In this document: positions 1-8,913 of the stretch, piece after piece
Layout: each line of letters starts with the position of its first letter
How positions within the stretch are numbered: position 1 is the first letter of the stretch
Assembly (NCBI GenBank): GCA_020342025.1
Contig: CP070840.1
Location: 2,583,760 to 2,607,994 of the forward strand
Direction of reading: 5' to 3'
Length of the DNA: 24,235 nucleotides
Source: Deltaproteobacteria bacterium
GTDB lineage: Bacteria; Desulfobacterota; DSM-4660; Desulfatiglandales; HGW-15
Notes under the pieces: generated by a model
Seen by the model: the letters and a program-made list of their open reading frames with translations, nothing else
What the model was told of the DNA's origin: nothing
Databases searched by the model: none
Program-made: the position numbers and the translations under genes

Positions 1-321
1 GGTCAGCTCTCATTAGATCCAGATTATCTGAGGAATTTCTTCCACTCCAGTAGTGACAGGCTCAGGGGATGGAATATGAGCGGGTACAGAAACCCTGCCT
101 TCGACCGGATCGCCGAAGACTCTGGGGGCGCGCTGGACCCTAAGGAAAGGAGAAAGCTGATATGGAAAATGCAGAAGATCATTATGGAGGATGTTCCTTA
201 CATTCCTCTATACAACCCCAAGCATATTGAAGCGGTCAGGCGTGATAAATTTGAAGGCTGGGTGCAGATGCTGGGGGGGATTGGCAATACCTGGTCATTT
301 TGCCAGATAAGACCAAAATAA
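1..321 (+). CDS. C-terminal part of an ABC transporter solute-binding protein (family 5, peptide/nickel type), 5' truncated by the window edge
   Basis: The frame is open from base 1 to a TAA at 319-321 and encodes the last 106 residues of a longer protein. The visible part begins with a DPDYLRNFFHSSS stretch, then a region reading W-N-x-S-G-Y-R-N-P-A-F-D, followed by an amphipathic helix and the VPYIPLYNP motif. This order is typical of the C-terminal lobe of DppA/OppA-type periplasmic binding proteins (SBP_bac_5), which deliver peptides or related solutes to an ABC permease. An internal ATG at 76 is not a plausible start, because conserved family sequence continues upstream of it. The signal peptide, the ligand pocket and any permease genes lie outside the window, so the substrate cannot be named. 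The gene converges on the amidohydrolase-like gene at 394-1113. Confidence 0.85.
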   Translation, partial: GQLSLDPDYLRNFFHSSSDRLRGWNMSGYRNPAFDRIAEDSGGALDPKERRKLIWKMQKIIMEDVPYIPLYNPKHIEAVRRDKFEGWVQMLGGIGNTWSFCQIRPK

Positions 322-335
322 AGGCCAGGGAGGAC

Positions 336-367
336 TGGAGTGATGGAGTAATGGAGTGGTGGTGTAG
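336..367. repeat. Short tandem repeat, four 8-bp units
   Basis: Four consecutive 8-bp units of the form TGGAGTRR lie between two convergent stop codons: TGGAGTGA, TGGAGTAA, TGGAGTGG and a degenerate TGGTGTAG. The tract is purely intergenic. No hairpin terminator was recognised in this 72-bp gap. Confidence 0.6.
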
Positions 368-393
368 AGGGATAGAAGTTCGCCACATTTGGT

Positions 394-1113
394 TCAGATC
401 TGATCGTCGATCTTTTCTCTGATCTTAATAATCATTTCCTTTAGATGATCAAAAAGCGCTAAGACATCTTCTTCTGCAGCCTTGAAAACGGGCTCCTCCC
501 CGCTCATCGCTTTAGAACTGTCTGGCTTCCTTTCCACGATACGATATCTGGCATTTATCTCAACTTGGGCCGATTCTATCCCGCATTCCTTTCGTGCAAA
601 ACTTGTGACGGTTTCTTTTTTTTTGGCCTTGAAATTTCTCCGGTTAAAAATGGGTGGCTCCTGGAAATCCCTCAGCACCTCTTCGATGATATCCTTATAT
701 GTGGGGCATGAACTTTCATGGTTATTGTTATATCTTGTGCCCACACAGATCTTGAAGGGCCTATTTTTGTTCACCCCATGGATATCAAGGAGGAATTTGA
801 TTCCGTCATTCTGGATGATTTCTCTTATTTTATCCTTGTAGTTTGCTCTATCTATGTAATTGGGATCTTCACTGGTCTTATTCTTCACATAAATCACATG
901 TGCGCCTGTGGTCTCAGCGAGTTTAATGGCTATTGATGAGGTGTACTCGTCCTCTTCCTTCCATTTGCCTCTTCTCAAGTGCCTTGCACCATGGGGAGCA
1001 GAAATGAGAATGGGGACGTTTCCTTCTTGGGTCTCAAAGTAGTCCTCACTCTCCTGATTGTAATTTATCCTCTCAAATTCTATTTTCCTGATTTCCTCGA
1101 TGAGTTTGTTCAT
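394..1113 (-). CDS. N-formylglutamate amidohydrolase-like protein
   Basis: This 239-residue soluble protein has no signal peptide or membrane segment. It carries PILISAPHGARHLR near residues 34-47, a FLLDIHGV motif near 108-115 and a VEIN motif near 183-186. That pattern of an N-terminal PHG, a central D-x-H and a late E matches the N-formylglutamate amidohydrolase family, metal-dependent enzymes that remove formate or other acyl groups from amino acids, in histidine degradation and elsewhere. No hut genes are nearby, so N-formylglutamate itself is unproven as substrate. The ATG at 1113 has a strong GGAGG ribosome site about 7 bases upstream, which fixes the start. It lies 73 bp downstream of the MFS gene on the same strand and may share its transcript. 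The family call is made from motifs only. Confidence 0.7.
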   Translation of the reverse strand: MNKLIEEIRKIEFERINYNQESEDYFETQEGNVPILISAPHGARHLRRGKWKEEDEYTSSIAIKLAETTGAHVIYVKNKTSEDPNYIDRANYKDKIREIIQNDGIKFLLDIHGVNKNRPFKICVGTRYNNNHESSCPTYKDIIEEVLRDFQEPPIFNRRNFKAKKKETVTSFARKECGIESAQVEINARYRIVERKPDSSKAMSGEEPVFKAAEEDVLALFDHLKEMIIKIREKIDDQI

Positions 1114-1186
1114 GGACGATCCTCCACAGTCAAATTGAAATCCAAGAGATTTTACGAAGCCATGCCATAATACACCGACTCTTAAC

Positions 1187-2449
1187 TCAGGGATGAATGG
1201 CTTCCTTTAAAACCCCCTCCTTTCCCCGAAATGCGGGGTCCATGCGTTTTACGGAGATGGCGAAGACCATAATGCCCAGGCAAAGCACAGCCGCTGCGGC
1301 GAAGAAGGCCCCGGAGGGCTTCATGAGGTCGTAGAATTTGCCAAGGGCGATGGGGCCCACGGCGATGCCGGCCGAAAAGGCCAGGTTAAAGAGGCCCATA
1401 GCGCGGCCCATGCCGGTCTCAAGGATTTTTCCCCGGGCGATGACCAGAGCGGTCATAGCCGGCACCGACAGGGCGCTGCCGATTCCCCAGATGATGCAGA
1501 CCACCAACAACTCCGGAAGGCTCCTCGCCAGCGTGGCCCCCAACAGTGCCATTGTGTTCAAGCCTGTCCCCAAAATACTGAGCTTGACCCTGTCCATTTT
1601 GTCGGCCAGCTTTCCAGAGGGGTGCATCAGCACGGCAACAGTGAGAATTTTAACGGCTATACAGAAGCCCACGGCGGCCATGGATAGGCCGATCTCCATC
1701 GCGCCCAAAAGGGGTAGGAAAGAGCTCATGACGCCCAGGCCCACAGACAAGGCGAACCGGAGGAAAAAAACGGTCCGAAAGACGGGATCCTTGAGAAGAC
1801 CCCAGGAGCGGACCCTGATGGGCGCCTTCTTTCTCCGTTCACCTATTCGAGGCATGAGCAGTGCCACCAAGAACAGGGAAAGCAGGCTCAACAGGCCCAT
1901 GATCAGAAAATTGACTTCAATACTGATCCAATCCGCTATCACACCCCCCAGCAGAGGGCCGAAGCCCAACCCCAAGTAGATGGGGGCATTAAAGGACCCC
2001 ACGGCCTCCCCGGCGTTTTCAGATGGTGCGAGGTCAGCCACGGCGGCCATGGCGATGGGAAGAATCATGGCGGAAGCCATGCCCTGCAAAAATCTGATCC
2101 CTACCAGGGACCAGGCCTGTAGCGCCACAATGTAGGCTGCGGAACAAAGGGCGTACAAGAATAGACCGGTCATCAAAAACGACTTCCGTCCGTAGCGGTC
2201 CGAAAGGGCACCGGCCGCGGGCATGAAGATTAAACGGGAGATGGAAAAGGTGGAAAAAATCAGGCCCACCAGAACGCCGTCCGCTCCCAAACGTTTGGCA
2301 TACACCGGCAAGAGGGGGGCTATGATACCGATGGCCAAGTTGGAAACGGCCACTGAAAGGGCCAGAACCAGGAAAACGGTCCTCGTGCTTTTTCCAGGTG
2401 TCTCTGCGGCTCTCCCCGCTGATTGGTTATTCACTGCCAGTGCATTCAT
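1187..2449 (-). CDS. MFS transporter, DHA1-like drug/metabolite exporter
   Basis: This 420-residue protein has about twelve hydrophobic segments in two halves, with a basic cytoplasmic stretch (RIGERRKKAPIRVRS) near the middle. The loop after the second segment carries MFS motif A as GALSDRYGRKSF, and the following region has GIRFLQGMASAM, typical of the DHA1 group of proton-coupled efflux carriers. The substrate cannot be read from sequence; multidrug, sugar or metabolite export are all possible. The ATG at 2449 is preceded by AAGGGCGAG, a usable ribosome site. The first 24 residues are a polar cytoplasmic tail. The gene is divergent from the NTT/HEAT/cNMP gene, with about 155 bp between them, and lies upstream of the amidohydrolase-like gene, perhaps in one transcript. 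Confidence 0.9.
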   Translation of the reverse strand: MNALAVNNQSAGRAAETPGKSTRTVFLVLALSVAVSNLAIGIIAPLLPVYAKRLGADGVLVGLIFSTFSISRLIFMPAAGALSDRYGRKSFLMTGLFLYALCSAAYIVALQAWSLVGIRFLQGMASAMILPIAMAAVADLAPSENAGEAVGSFNAPIYLGLGFGPLLGGVIADWISIEVNFLIMGLLSLLSLFLVALLMPRIGERRKKAPIRVRSWGLLKDPVFRTVFFLRFALSVGLGVMSSFLPLLGAMEIGLSMAAVGFCIAVKILTVAVLMHPSGKLADKMDRVKLSILGTGLNTMALLGATLARSLPELLVVCIIWGIGSALSVPAMTALVIARGKILETGMGRAMGLFNLAFSAGIAVGPIALGKFYDLMKPSGAFFAAAAVLCLGIMVFAISVKRMDPAFRGKEGVLKEAIHP

Positions 2450-2604
2450 CTCGCCCTTTGTTTCCTATAATATCCTCTTCTGAAATTGACGATGTGCCAT
2501 TTTAACTTGAGTAGATGAAAAAATTCTACTAATTATGTGGAAACCTAAAGGCTCGCCCGCCAGAGTGTGACCCCTGTCCGCTGCAATGCTATGGAAAGCG
2601 GACG

Positions 2605-5600
2605 TTGGCCCCACCCCTAGTTCGTCTTATGGGCAAGGATATGATGCGTCAGCATACATTAGGGACAAGCCCTCATGGACTTCTCCACTGGGAACAACCT
2701 ATTCTCTTTCTTCAGAGGGTGCTCAGGGTCTATCCCAACGAAATAAAGCTCCTCCTCTGGGTCACGTTAATTCAGCTGGCCATGAGGATGACCAGCGTCC
2801 TGATCAACAATTTTGCACAAACCGCCTTTCTCAAACGCTACGGCGTTGAACACCTCCCCACCATATTTCTCATTGAAGCGGTGCTTACCTTCTTCTTTGC
2901 AAGCGCCGTTGGGGTGCTTATGGAGAGGCATAGAACGCTCCGGGTCTTTACGGGGCTCCTCCTTTTCTTCTCTCTCTCCGCATTCGCTATTCGTTTACTC
3001 TTACCCTTTAACATCCTCTTGATCTACCCCATCCTTTACATTCTCAAGAGCCAAGCTATTGAAATCCTGCCCATCCTGTACTGGGATATCCTCACTGATC
3101 TGTTCACCACGCAGCAATCCAAACGGCTCTATACCCTCATTACAGCGGGCGGAGTACTGGGGACCACCCTAGGAAGCTTCCTAACCGGGCCCGTAGCCCG
3201 ATGGGTGGGGGTGGACAATGTCCTCTTGATTTTCGTTGGAGGGATGATCTTAGCGGCCCTCTTGAACGAGTTGACTGAGAAGGTGGTTGGGGCGCCTCTC
3301 CAGCCTCGCAAAGATCGAAGGAGAACCAGGGCTCGGGGAAACTTCAAGGAAAACCTTCAAGCCTTCATGGCTTTAACAAAGGATTCCCCATTGCTAAAAT
3401 ACATGATTCTTATCATAGCGATCCCCAATATCCTTTTGCCCATAATGACCTATCAGTTTAACGTGGTCGTGGACAACTATTTTGCCGCCGAACAGAGCAC
3501 ACTCAATTTTTTCGGCATCTTCAGGGGCGTTTCCAATGCCGTCATGTTCGGGCTCCTGCTGTTTACGGGCCGGCTGGTTATGAAATGGGGCGTTCCCGTG
3601 AGCCTTCTTTTCCACCCTATCAACTACCTGATCGCCTTCCTGGGGCTTCTCTTTCGTTTCGATATTGTGTTTGCCACATATGCGCGATTCAGTACGGAGA
3701 CCCTGAAGACCGTCCTCAATAATCCCGCACGAGCGGTCCTCTTTAATTTCTTTCCTTCCCAGATGAGGGGACTCGCCCGAGTATTCCTCAGAGGTAATGT
3801 GGTGAGGGCTGCGGACTTTACGGGTTCGGGCTTTCTGATGCTCATTAGGGGCTTAATGGATCCACGCTTACTATCTCTTGTGGCAGCCCCTTTGGTCCTC
3901 ATCTGGGTCTTTACGACTGTGAAGCTCAAGAAGGCGTACGCCTCTATGATAATCCAGACCCTCATGGATAAACAGATCGACTGGGAACGTCTTGAACACG
4001 TGGATTTCCAGGCGTGGCTCAACGATAAAGCCGTTGTCCAAAGACTCCACCAGGGACTTGGGGACAAAAATCCCGATGTGGCTGTCACGTGTGGAGAGAT
4101 TCTGGCGAAGCTCACCCCGCCCAGTTGGGCCAAATGGATTGTGGAGGCCTTGCCCGGAAAGCCCCTCTGGTGCCAAAAAGCGCTCCTTGACTTCCTAAGA
4201 CCCGAGGATGCAAGAGAAATCATGGGAACACTCCTCGGCGCAGTGAGAGAGGCTTCAACCGACACCCTTGCCCACCTCACCCAGACGCTGAATCGGCTGG
4301 ACCCCCAAGCCAGCCTCCCCACTATGATGGGATTGGTGGATCATCCTGATCCACGGATTCGCGTTGAGGCCATGGTGGGTTTGTATCTGAGCTATGACCC
4401 CCAAGCCCAGAGCAAATTTCAGGCGCGCACCCGGGAGTTGCTTGATGGGAGGGAGACAGAGAGGCGTATGGCCGTGCAGATTCTCGGGAGAACGGGCGAT
4501 CCTGCTTTCGCCCAGCTTCTTCTCCACTGGGCGAGTGACGAAGACGCAGATTTGAAGGCCCAGGCCCTTCTAGGCCTAGGCAAAATGCGGCATGAAAAAG
4601 CATTGGACATTGCCCTGTCATTGGTTGGGGAGCAGACTCCTCAGGTCCGTAAAGCAGCCCTCCAGGTCATGATAGATTTCGCCGAAGAAACGCCGTTGGA
4701 CCACTGGGTGCAAATCTTGGGGGACAAGGACCCGATGATTCGCCATAAGGCCACCTTAGCCATCCGGGATAGAAAGAAGGGCGTTGTTCAAGCCCTTCTG
4801 GCAGTCTTACACTCACCCTCAAGAACCCTCAGAAAGCAAGCTCTCTCTATCCTTGAAGAACTTGGGGCCCCACGTGCAGAGCTTTCCCGGTTTGTCATGG
4901 GAGAAATGGAGAAGGCCTACCGCAATCTGGTGTATGTACAACACTTGAAGGACATGACCCATGTGCCCGCTATTGTCCTGCTCATGGACCATCTCATGGA
5001 AAAAAACAATGAGATCATAGAGGTGGTCCTCAGGGTCCTGGGAGTTATGGAATTTGCCGACCGGATGAGGATCATTCTCAAGGCGATCCAGTCCGGAGAC
5101 AGAAGAGATATGGACAATGCGATTGAGGTACTGGAGACCTCTCTTCATTCGGATATCCGGGAGATCCTCATTCCCCTGCTCGAGGAAAGGCCCCTGGAGG
5201 AGAAGCTGCGCGTGGGATATAAAACGTTTGATATTGATCTAGGCCTTTCAGAGGGACCTCAGAACGTTTTGATACCCCTCACCCAAGGTGATGATTCCGT
5301 GACTCAGGCTCTCGCCCTCTACGCTCTGGGAGCGTTCCCTCTGAATGCACAGCTGAAGGATACCATTGCAAAACAGATTGAAGTTGAGACTCAGATGGTG
5401 AGGGAGGCTGCCCTTTGGGCCCGAGGAGGGTCTGAGGGGCAAATTTCCCCGGGACCCTACCCCATTGGGAGCCCGAACCTGATAGAAAAGCTCGTCTCTG
5501 TCCGCAAGATACCTTTATTCAGCGACCTTCGTATTCGCGAACTTGCCGTCATCGCCGCTATAACCGATACCAAACGCTTCCAGAAGAACGAAGTCGTGGT

Positions 5601-5946
5601 CAGAGAGGGAGACCCTGGTGACGCCCTTTATTTGATTATGGAGGGCCAGTTGTCCGTGATCAAGGCCATGGGAGCTGTGAGAGAAAGGGTTCTGGACTCC
5701 GTAGGAAAGGATGATTTTTTCGGCGAAATGGCCTTGCTCGACCGCAAACCTCGCTCTGCCTCAGTCAGGACAGACTCTGAGTGTCTTTTCCTCGTCATAA
5801 AGACAGATGATTTCACCTCGATTATGGAGAACCATCCGGCCATACCTATCAATATCTGCAAGATCCTCGGGCGCCGCATCCGGGCCCTACAAACTCGACT
5901 ACAGGGACACCGATCGGAGTTTGCTGATCGGACCACCCCGTGTTGA
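2605..5946 (+). CDS. Large fusion protein: nucleotide-translocase/MFS-like carrier, HEAT repeats and cyclic-nucleotide-binding domain
   Basis: The protein is up to 1113 residues long. Residues about 40-440 form a multi-span membrane domain. Its segments (for example NEIKLLLWVTLIQLAMRM, and TAGGVLGTTLGSFLTGP after a D-I-L-T-D-L stretch) resemble the NTT/ATP:ADP antiporter family. Residues about 460-940 are soluble and rich in repeated two-helix units of HEAT type (DPRIRVEAMVGL, DADLKAQALLGLGKM, TPQVRKAALQVM). Residues about 965-1095 are a cNMP-binding domain with REGDPGDALYLIMEGQLSV and the phosphate-binding cassette FFGEMALLDRKPRSASV. A nucleotide-related carrier gated by a cytoplasmic cNMP sensor is a reasonable inference; the substrate is unknown. 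The start is unsettled: TTG at 2605 is the longest, ATG at 2629 lacks a ribosome site, and ATG at 2644 follows an AAGGA. Conserved sequence begins well after all three. The gene stands alone between divergent MFS and glgC. Confidence 0.85.
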   Translation: MAPPLVRLMGKDMMRQHTLGTSPHGLLHWEQPILFLQRVLRVYPNEIKLLLWVTLIQLAMRMTSVLINNFAQTAFLKRYGVEHLPTIFLIEAVLTFFFASAVGVLMERHRTLRVFTGLLLFFSLSAFAIRLLLPFNILLIYPILYILKSQAIEILPILYWDILTDLFTTQQSKRLYTLITAGGVLGTTLGSFLTGPVARWVGVDNVLLIFVGGMILAALLNELTEKVVGAPLQPRKDRRRTRARGNFKENLQAFMALTKDSPLLKYMILIIAIPNILLPIMTYQFNVVVDNYFAAEQSTLNFFGIFRGVSNAVMFGLLLFTGRLVMKWGVPVSLLFHPINYLIAFLGLLFRFDIVFATYARFSTETLKTVLNNPARAVLFNFFPSQMRGLARVFLRGNVVRAADFTGSGFLMLIRGLMDPRLLSLVAAPLVLIWVFTTVKLKKAYASMIIQTLMDKQIDWERLEHVDFQAWLNDKAVVQRLHQGLGDKNPDVAVTCGEILAKLTPPSWAKWIVEALPGKPLWCQKALLDFLRPEDAREIMGTLLGAVREASTDTLAHLTQTLNRLDPQASLPTMMGLVDHPDPRIRVEAMVGLYLSYDPQAQSKFQARTRELLDGRETERRMAVQILGRTGDPAFAQLLLHWASDEDADLKAQALLGLGKMRHEKALDIALSLVGEQTPQVRKAALQVMIDFAEETPLDHWVQILGDKDPMIRHKATLAIRDRKKGVVQALLAVLHSPSRTLRKQALSILEELGAPRAELSRFVMGEMEKAYRNLVYVQHLKDMTHVPAIVLLMDHLMEKNNEIIEVVLRVLGVMEFADRMRIILKAIQSGDRRDMDNAIEVLETSLHSDIREILIPLLEERPLEEKLRVGYKTFDIDLGLSEGPQNVLIPLTQGDDSVTQALALYALGAFPLNAQLKDTIAKQIEVETQMVREAALWARGGSEGQISPGPYPIGSPNLIEKLVSVRKIPLFSDLRIRELAVIAAITDTKRFQKNEVVVREGDPGDALYLIMEGQLSVIKAMGAVRERVLDSVGKDDFFGEMALLDRKPRSASVRTDSECLFLVIKTDDFTSIMENHPAIPINICKILGRRIRALQTRLQGHRSEFADRTTPC

Positions 5947-6012
5947 GCCACTTACTTTAGGTATCGTAGGAGTTATATGTCTTTTTATGAGATGTGTGCC
6001 AATCAAGATCCC

Positions 6013-6042
6013 TTGACACCCAGACCCCATTGTTCCTATATT
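6013..6042 (+). promoter_or_regulatory. Putative sigma70 promoter of glgC
   Basis: A perfect -35 hexamer TTGACA (6013-6018) is followed after 18 bases by TATATT (6037-6042), five of six matches to the -10 consensus. Transcription would start near 6049 and give a leader of about 68 bases before the glgC ATG. This is the best promoter-like pair found in the window. Confidence 0.65.
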
Positions 6043-6059
6043 TGAATTATAACCAAAAT

Positions 6060-6095
6060 GGTTCTCCCGGCCTACATGGGCCAGAGGGAGAGACC
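6060..6095 (+). promoter_or_regulatory. Hairpin in the glgC leader
   Basis: GGTTCTCCC (6060-6068) can pair with GGGAGAGACC (6086-6095) with one bulged base. An inner GGCC/GGCC stem (6069-6072 with 6079-6082) closes a six-base loop. No U-run follows, so it is not a classical terminator. It lies between the predicted transcription start and the ribosome site (AGGA, 6106-6109), so a role in mRNA stability or translational control is plausible but unproven. Confidence 0.5.
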
Positions 6096-6116
6096 TAATG
6101 GACTCAGGATGAAGAG

Positions 6117-7400
6117 ATGAAAGATACTTTGGCCTTTGTCATGGCTGGCGGGAGGGGCGAGAGGCTCATGCCCCTCACCCGAGACCGCACCAAACCGGCG
6201 GTTCCGTTCGGCGGCATTTATCGGCTGATCGACTTTACATTGAGCAACTGCGTCAACTCAGGGGTTTATAAGATCATCGTGCTGCCCCAATATAAATCCC
6301 AGTCTCTCAATGACCACCTGGAGGCAGGCTGGAACATCTTCAGCCAAAAGATCGGGCACTTCATTAAAATAGTCCCCCCGCAGCAGCGAATAGGTCTTGA
6401 TTGGTACAAAGGGACTGCCGATTCCATTCGCCACAACCTCTACCTCATTGAGCGTTACAAGCCCAGCCATGTCCTGATCCTCTCAGGGGATCATATCTAT
6501 AAGATGGATTACAGCCTATTTCTGCGATACCACGAGGAAAAAGAGGCGGATCTCACCATTTCTCTGTTGGAAGTGAGTCAGGAACTCGCTGGCCAGTATG
6601 GTGTGGCGGTCGTGGATGAGACGTACCGCATTTCAAGATTTCAGGAAAAGCCCAAGGAGGGAGTGAAAACAATTCCTGGTGATCCAGGGCATGTGTTAGG
6701 CTCCATGGGCATTTACCTATTTCGGACGAAAGTTCTCCTTGAAATACTCCGCTCCAGTCAGGAGAATGACTTTGGTTCCGACATTATACCTGGCATGTTA
6801 GACACCTATCGTATCTATGCCTACCCTTACAGCAAGAAGAACTGCATTGAGGATTACATCTACGTGACTCTGGAAAACGGGGAACGCCAGCTCAAACTGG
6901 ATCCCTGCACCCGGGATTCCGGGTACTGGCGGGATGTGGGAACCCTGGATTCGTACTGGAATGCCAACATGGACCTGACCGGGGTGGACCCCTACTTTAA
7001 TCTCTATGGCCAGAAATGGCCCATGCATACCTATCAGGTCGCGGCACCGCCTGCCAAGTTTGTTTTCGCCACCGAGCGTAAGGAGGGCTTTCGCGTGGGT
7101 AAGGCCCTAGATTCCTTGGTCGGTCAAGGCTGTATTGTGAGCGGTATAGTCCGCAATTGTATCCTTGCTTACAATGTGATCATAAGGAGTTGGGCTACAG
7201 TGGATGAGTCGGTGATTTTAGATGGGGTTACTGTGGGCCGGCATTGCAAGATTAAAAAGGCCATCATTGATAAAGAGAACAACATCCCACCGGGGACGGA
7301 GATAGGCTATAGCCCCAAGGAAGATCGGAGGCGATTTACGGTTACACCCCGGGGTATTGTGGCCGTGCCCAAGGGATACTTTAAAGGGGAAGAACTATAG
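6117..7400 (+). CDS. glgC: Glucose-1-phosphate adenylyltransferase (ADP-glucose pyrophosphorylase)
   Basis: GlgC converts glucose-1-phosphate and ATP to ADP-glucose and pyrophosphate, the committed step of bacterial glycogen synthesis in the cytoplasm. The 427-residue length is normal for the family. Visible motifs include the nucleotide-binding signature MAGGRGERLMPLTRDRTKPA near residues 9-28, ILSGDHIYKMDY near 121-132, FQEKPK near 175-180, GSMGIYLF near 196-203, and GYWRDVGTLDSYWNANMDL before the C-terminal left-handed beta-helix. The ATG at 6117 has AGGA seven bases upstream. The gene has its own promoter and leader hairpin and is transcribed toward malQ, the two stops being 16 bp apart. 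The synthase and branching enzyme it feeds are encoded about 10 kb away on the other strand, so they cannot be in the same operon. Confidence 0.97.
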   Translation: MKDTLAFVMAGGRGERLMPLTRDRTKPAVPFGGIYRLIDFTLSNCVNSGVYKIIVLPQYKSQSLNDHLEAGWNIFSQKIGHFIKIVPPQQRIGLDWYKGTADSIRHNLYLIERYKPSHVLILSGDHIYKMDYSLFLRYHEEKEADLTISLLEVSQELAGQYGVAVVDETYRISRFQEKPKEGVKTIPGDPGHVLGSMGIYLFRTKVLLEILRSSQENDFGSDIIPGMLDTYRIYAYPYSKKNCIEDYIYVTLENGERQLKLDPCTRDSGYWRDVGTLDSYWNANMDLTGVDPYFNLYGQKWPMHTYQVAAPPAKFVFATERKEGFRVGKALDSLVGQGCIVSGIVRNCILAYNVIIRSWATVDESVILDGVTVGRHCKIKKAIIDKENNIPPGTEIGYSPKEDRRRFTVTPRGIVAVPKGYFKGEEL

Positions 7401-7416
7401 GGCCAGAATGGAGCCC

Positions 7417-8913
7417 TCATGCGCGGCCGTAGATTTCAGTCATCTCAAGAAGCCTTCTTGCCAGAGAAGGCGTCAGTTGATCCGGCAAAAGGCGCCACTG
7501 CCAATTGCCATCCTTCTTGGCAGGACGATTCATCCTAGATATCTCGCCCAAACCTAGGATATCCTGCATGGGGATAATGGCGGTTCTTGCAACAGACATC
7601 ATCGCGAGCCTCACCAATTCCCAATGAATCTCCTTTGCTACCACCTGCCTTCCTAAGTAAAAGGCGAGTCTTCTTTTTTCTTCTGGCTTGGCCTCCTTTT
7701 CAAACCATCCCCTTGCCGTGTTGTTGTCGTGGGTCCCGGTGTAGACCACACAATTCTCAATGTGATTATGGGGCGCATAGGGATTCGTGGGCAGATCGTC
7801 ACCAAATGCAAAGAGAAGCACCTTCATGCCTGGGAATCCGAAATGGTCCATGACTTCCCAGACATCCGGAGTAATCAGGCCGAGATCCTCGGCAATGATA
7901 GGCGCCTTTGGGAATCTGTCTAAGATAACGCGGAAGAAATCCTCAGCGGGTGCTTCGACCCACCTTCCATTGATGGCGTTTTTTTCATCGGCCCCTACTT
8001 CCCAGTAGCTCACAAAGCCCCGAAAATGATCAATTCTTACAAAATCAAATAGCCTGAAGTTGTGTTCTAATCGCTGAATCCACCAGTCATAACCCCTTTC
8101 TTTCAATAGGTCCCACCTGTAAACTGGATTTCCCCAGAGCTGACCCGTTTCGCTGAAATAATCGGGAGGCACGCCAGCCACAGCGTAAGGCCTCTTCTTT
8201 TCGTCCAGCTTACATAGCTCCGGATGGACCCATACATCGGCACTGTCATGAACCACGTAAATGGGCATGTCCCCGATGACTGCAATGCCTTTCTTATTGC
8301 AGGTGTTTTTCAGCATATGCCACTGCTTGAAGAAGAGGTACTGAAGGAAGGCTTCCTTCTCAAACACATCATCAAGCGCGTTTCTCATTGACTGCAGATC
8401 CTCGGGTCTTCTCTCCCGTATGCCCTCTGGCCATTCGCTCCAAACATCTCCTTCAAAATGGGCTTTCAAGGCCACAAAAAGCGCATAATCATCAAGCCAA
8501 TGGGCATTTTGTGCGCGGAAGGCTTCATACTCATGGGTTTCTTTCCTCTTTTTGAAACGTTCAAAGGCCTGATGAAAAAGTCTCTCCTTGAAAGATTTGG
8601 CTTTATGGTAGTCAACACGCGCTTCCGGAGACTTGCCAGGGGGTGATACATCTTCCTGATCGAGTAAACCCTCCTGGAAGAGGAGTTCAGGGCTTATGAG
8701 TAATGCATTGCCTGCAAAGGCAGAGGCGCTGTGATAGGGAGAGTTGCCATGTCCCAGGCTTGTGGGATTCAAAGGAAGGATTTGCCAGTAGCTCTGTTTG
8801 GTCTCTTCAAGGAAATCGACAAATTTGTAGGCCCAAGGCCCCATGTCTCCCACGCCAAAAGCTGAAGGGAGAGATGTGATATGGAGGAGGAGGCCATTTC
8901 CTCGTCCTTTCAT
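7417..8913 (-). CDS. malQ: 4-alpha-glucanotransferase (amylomaltase, GH77)
   Basis: MalQ transfers alpha-1,4-glucan segments between maltooligosaccharides in the cytoplasm, recycling the short chains left when glycogen is trimmed. The 498-residue length matches bacterial amylomaltases. It begins with GLLLHITSLPSAFGVGDMG and has the ILPLNPT and SPYHSASAFAGN motifs. The three catalytic acids are all present: D295 in FVRIDHFRGF, E342 in IIAEDLG and D396 in YTGTHDNNT. The GVPPDYFSETGQLWGNP block near residues 247-263 is also typical. The ATG at 8913 follows a GGGAG ribosome site. The start overlaps the stop of the upstream cyclase gene as ATGA, which implies translational coupling and membership of the DUF2914-cdaA-malQ operon. 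Linking a glucan enzyme this tightly to a c-di-AMP synthase is unusual. Confidence 0.97.
   Translation of the reverse strand: MKGRGNGLLLHITSLPSAFGVGDMGPWAYKFVDFLEETKQSYWQILPLNPTSLGHGNSPYHSASAFAGNALLISPELLFQEGLLDQEDVSPPGKSPEARVDYHKAKSFKERLFHQAFERFKKRKETHEYEAFRAQNAHWLDDYALFVALKAHFEGDVWSEWPEGIRERRPEDLQSMRNALDDVFEKEAFLQYLFFKQWHMLKNTCNKKGIAVIGDMPIYVVHDSADVWVHPELCKLDEKKRPYAVAGVPPDYFSETGQLWGNPVYRWDLLKERGYDWWIQRLEHNFRLFDFVRIDHFRGFVSYWEVGADEKNAINGRWVEAPAEDFFRVILDRFPKAPIIAEDLGLITPDVWEVMDHFGFPGMKVLLFAFGDDLPTNPYAPHNHIENCVVYTGTHDNNTARGWFEKEAKPEEKRRLAFYLGRQVVAKEIHWELVRLAMMSVARTAIIPMQDILGLGEISRMNRPAKKDGNWQWRLLPDQLTPSLARRLLEMTEIYGRA

Noticed and set aside
1338..1979. 213-residue plus-strand open frame
   Set aside because: It is antisense to the MFS gene, is rich in Pro/Arg/Met without any family motif, and the minus-strand protein shows clear MFS features.
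3624..4322. 232-residue minus-strand open frame
   Set aside because: It runs antisense through the carrier/HEAT fusion and has no recognisable domain; the plus-strand frame is continuous and well supported.
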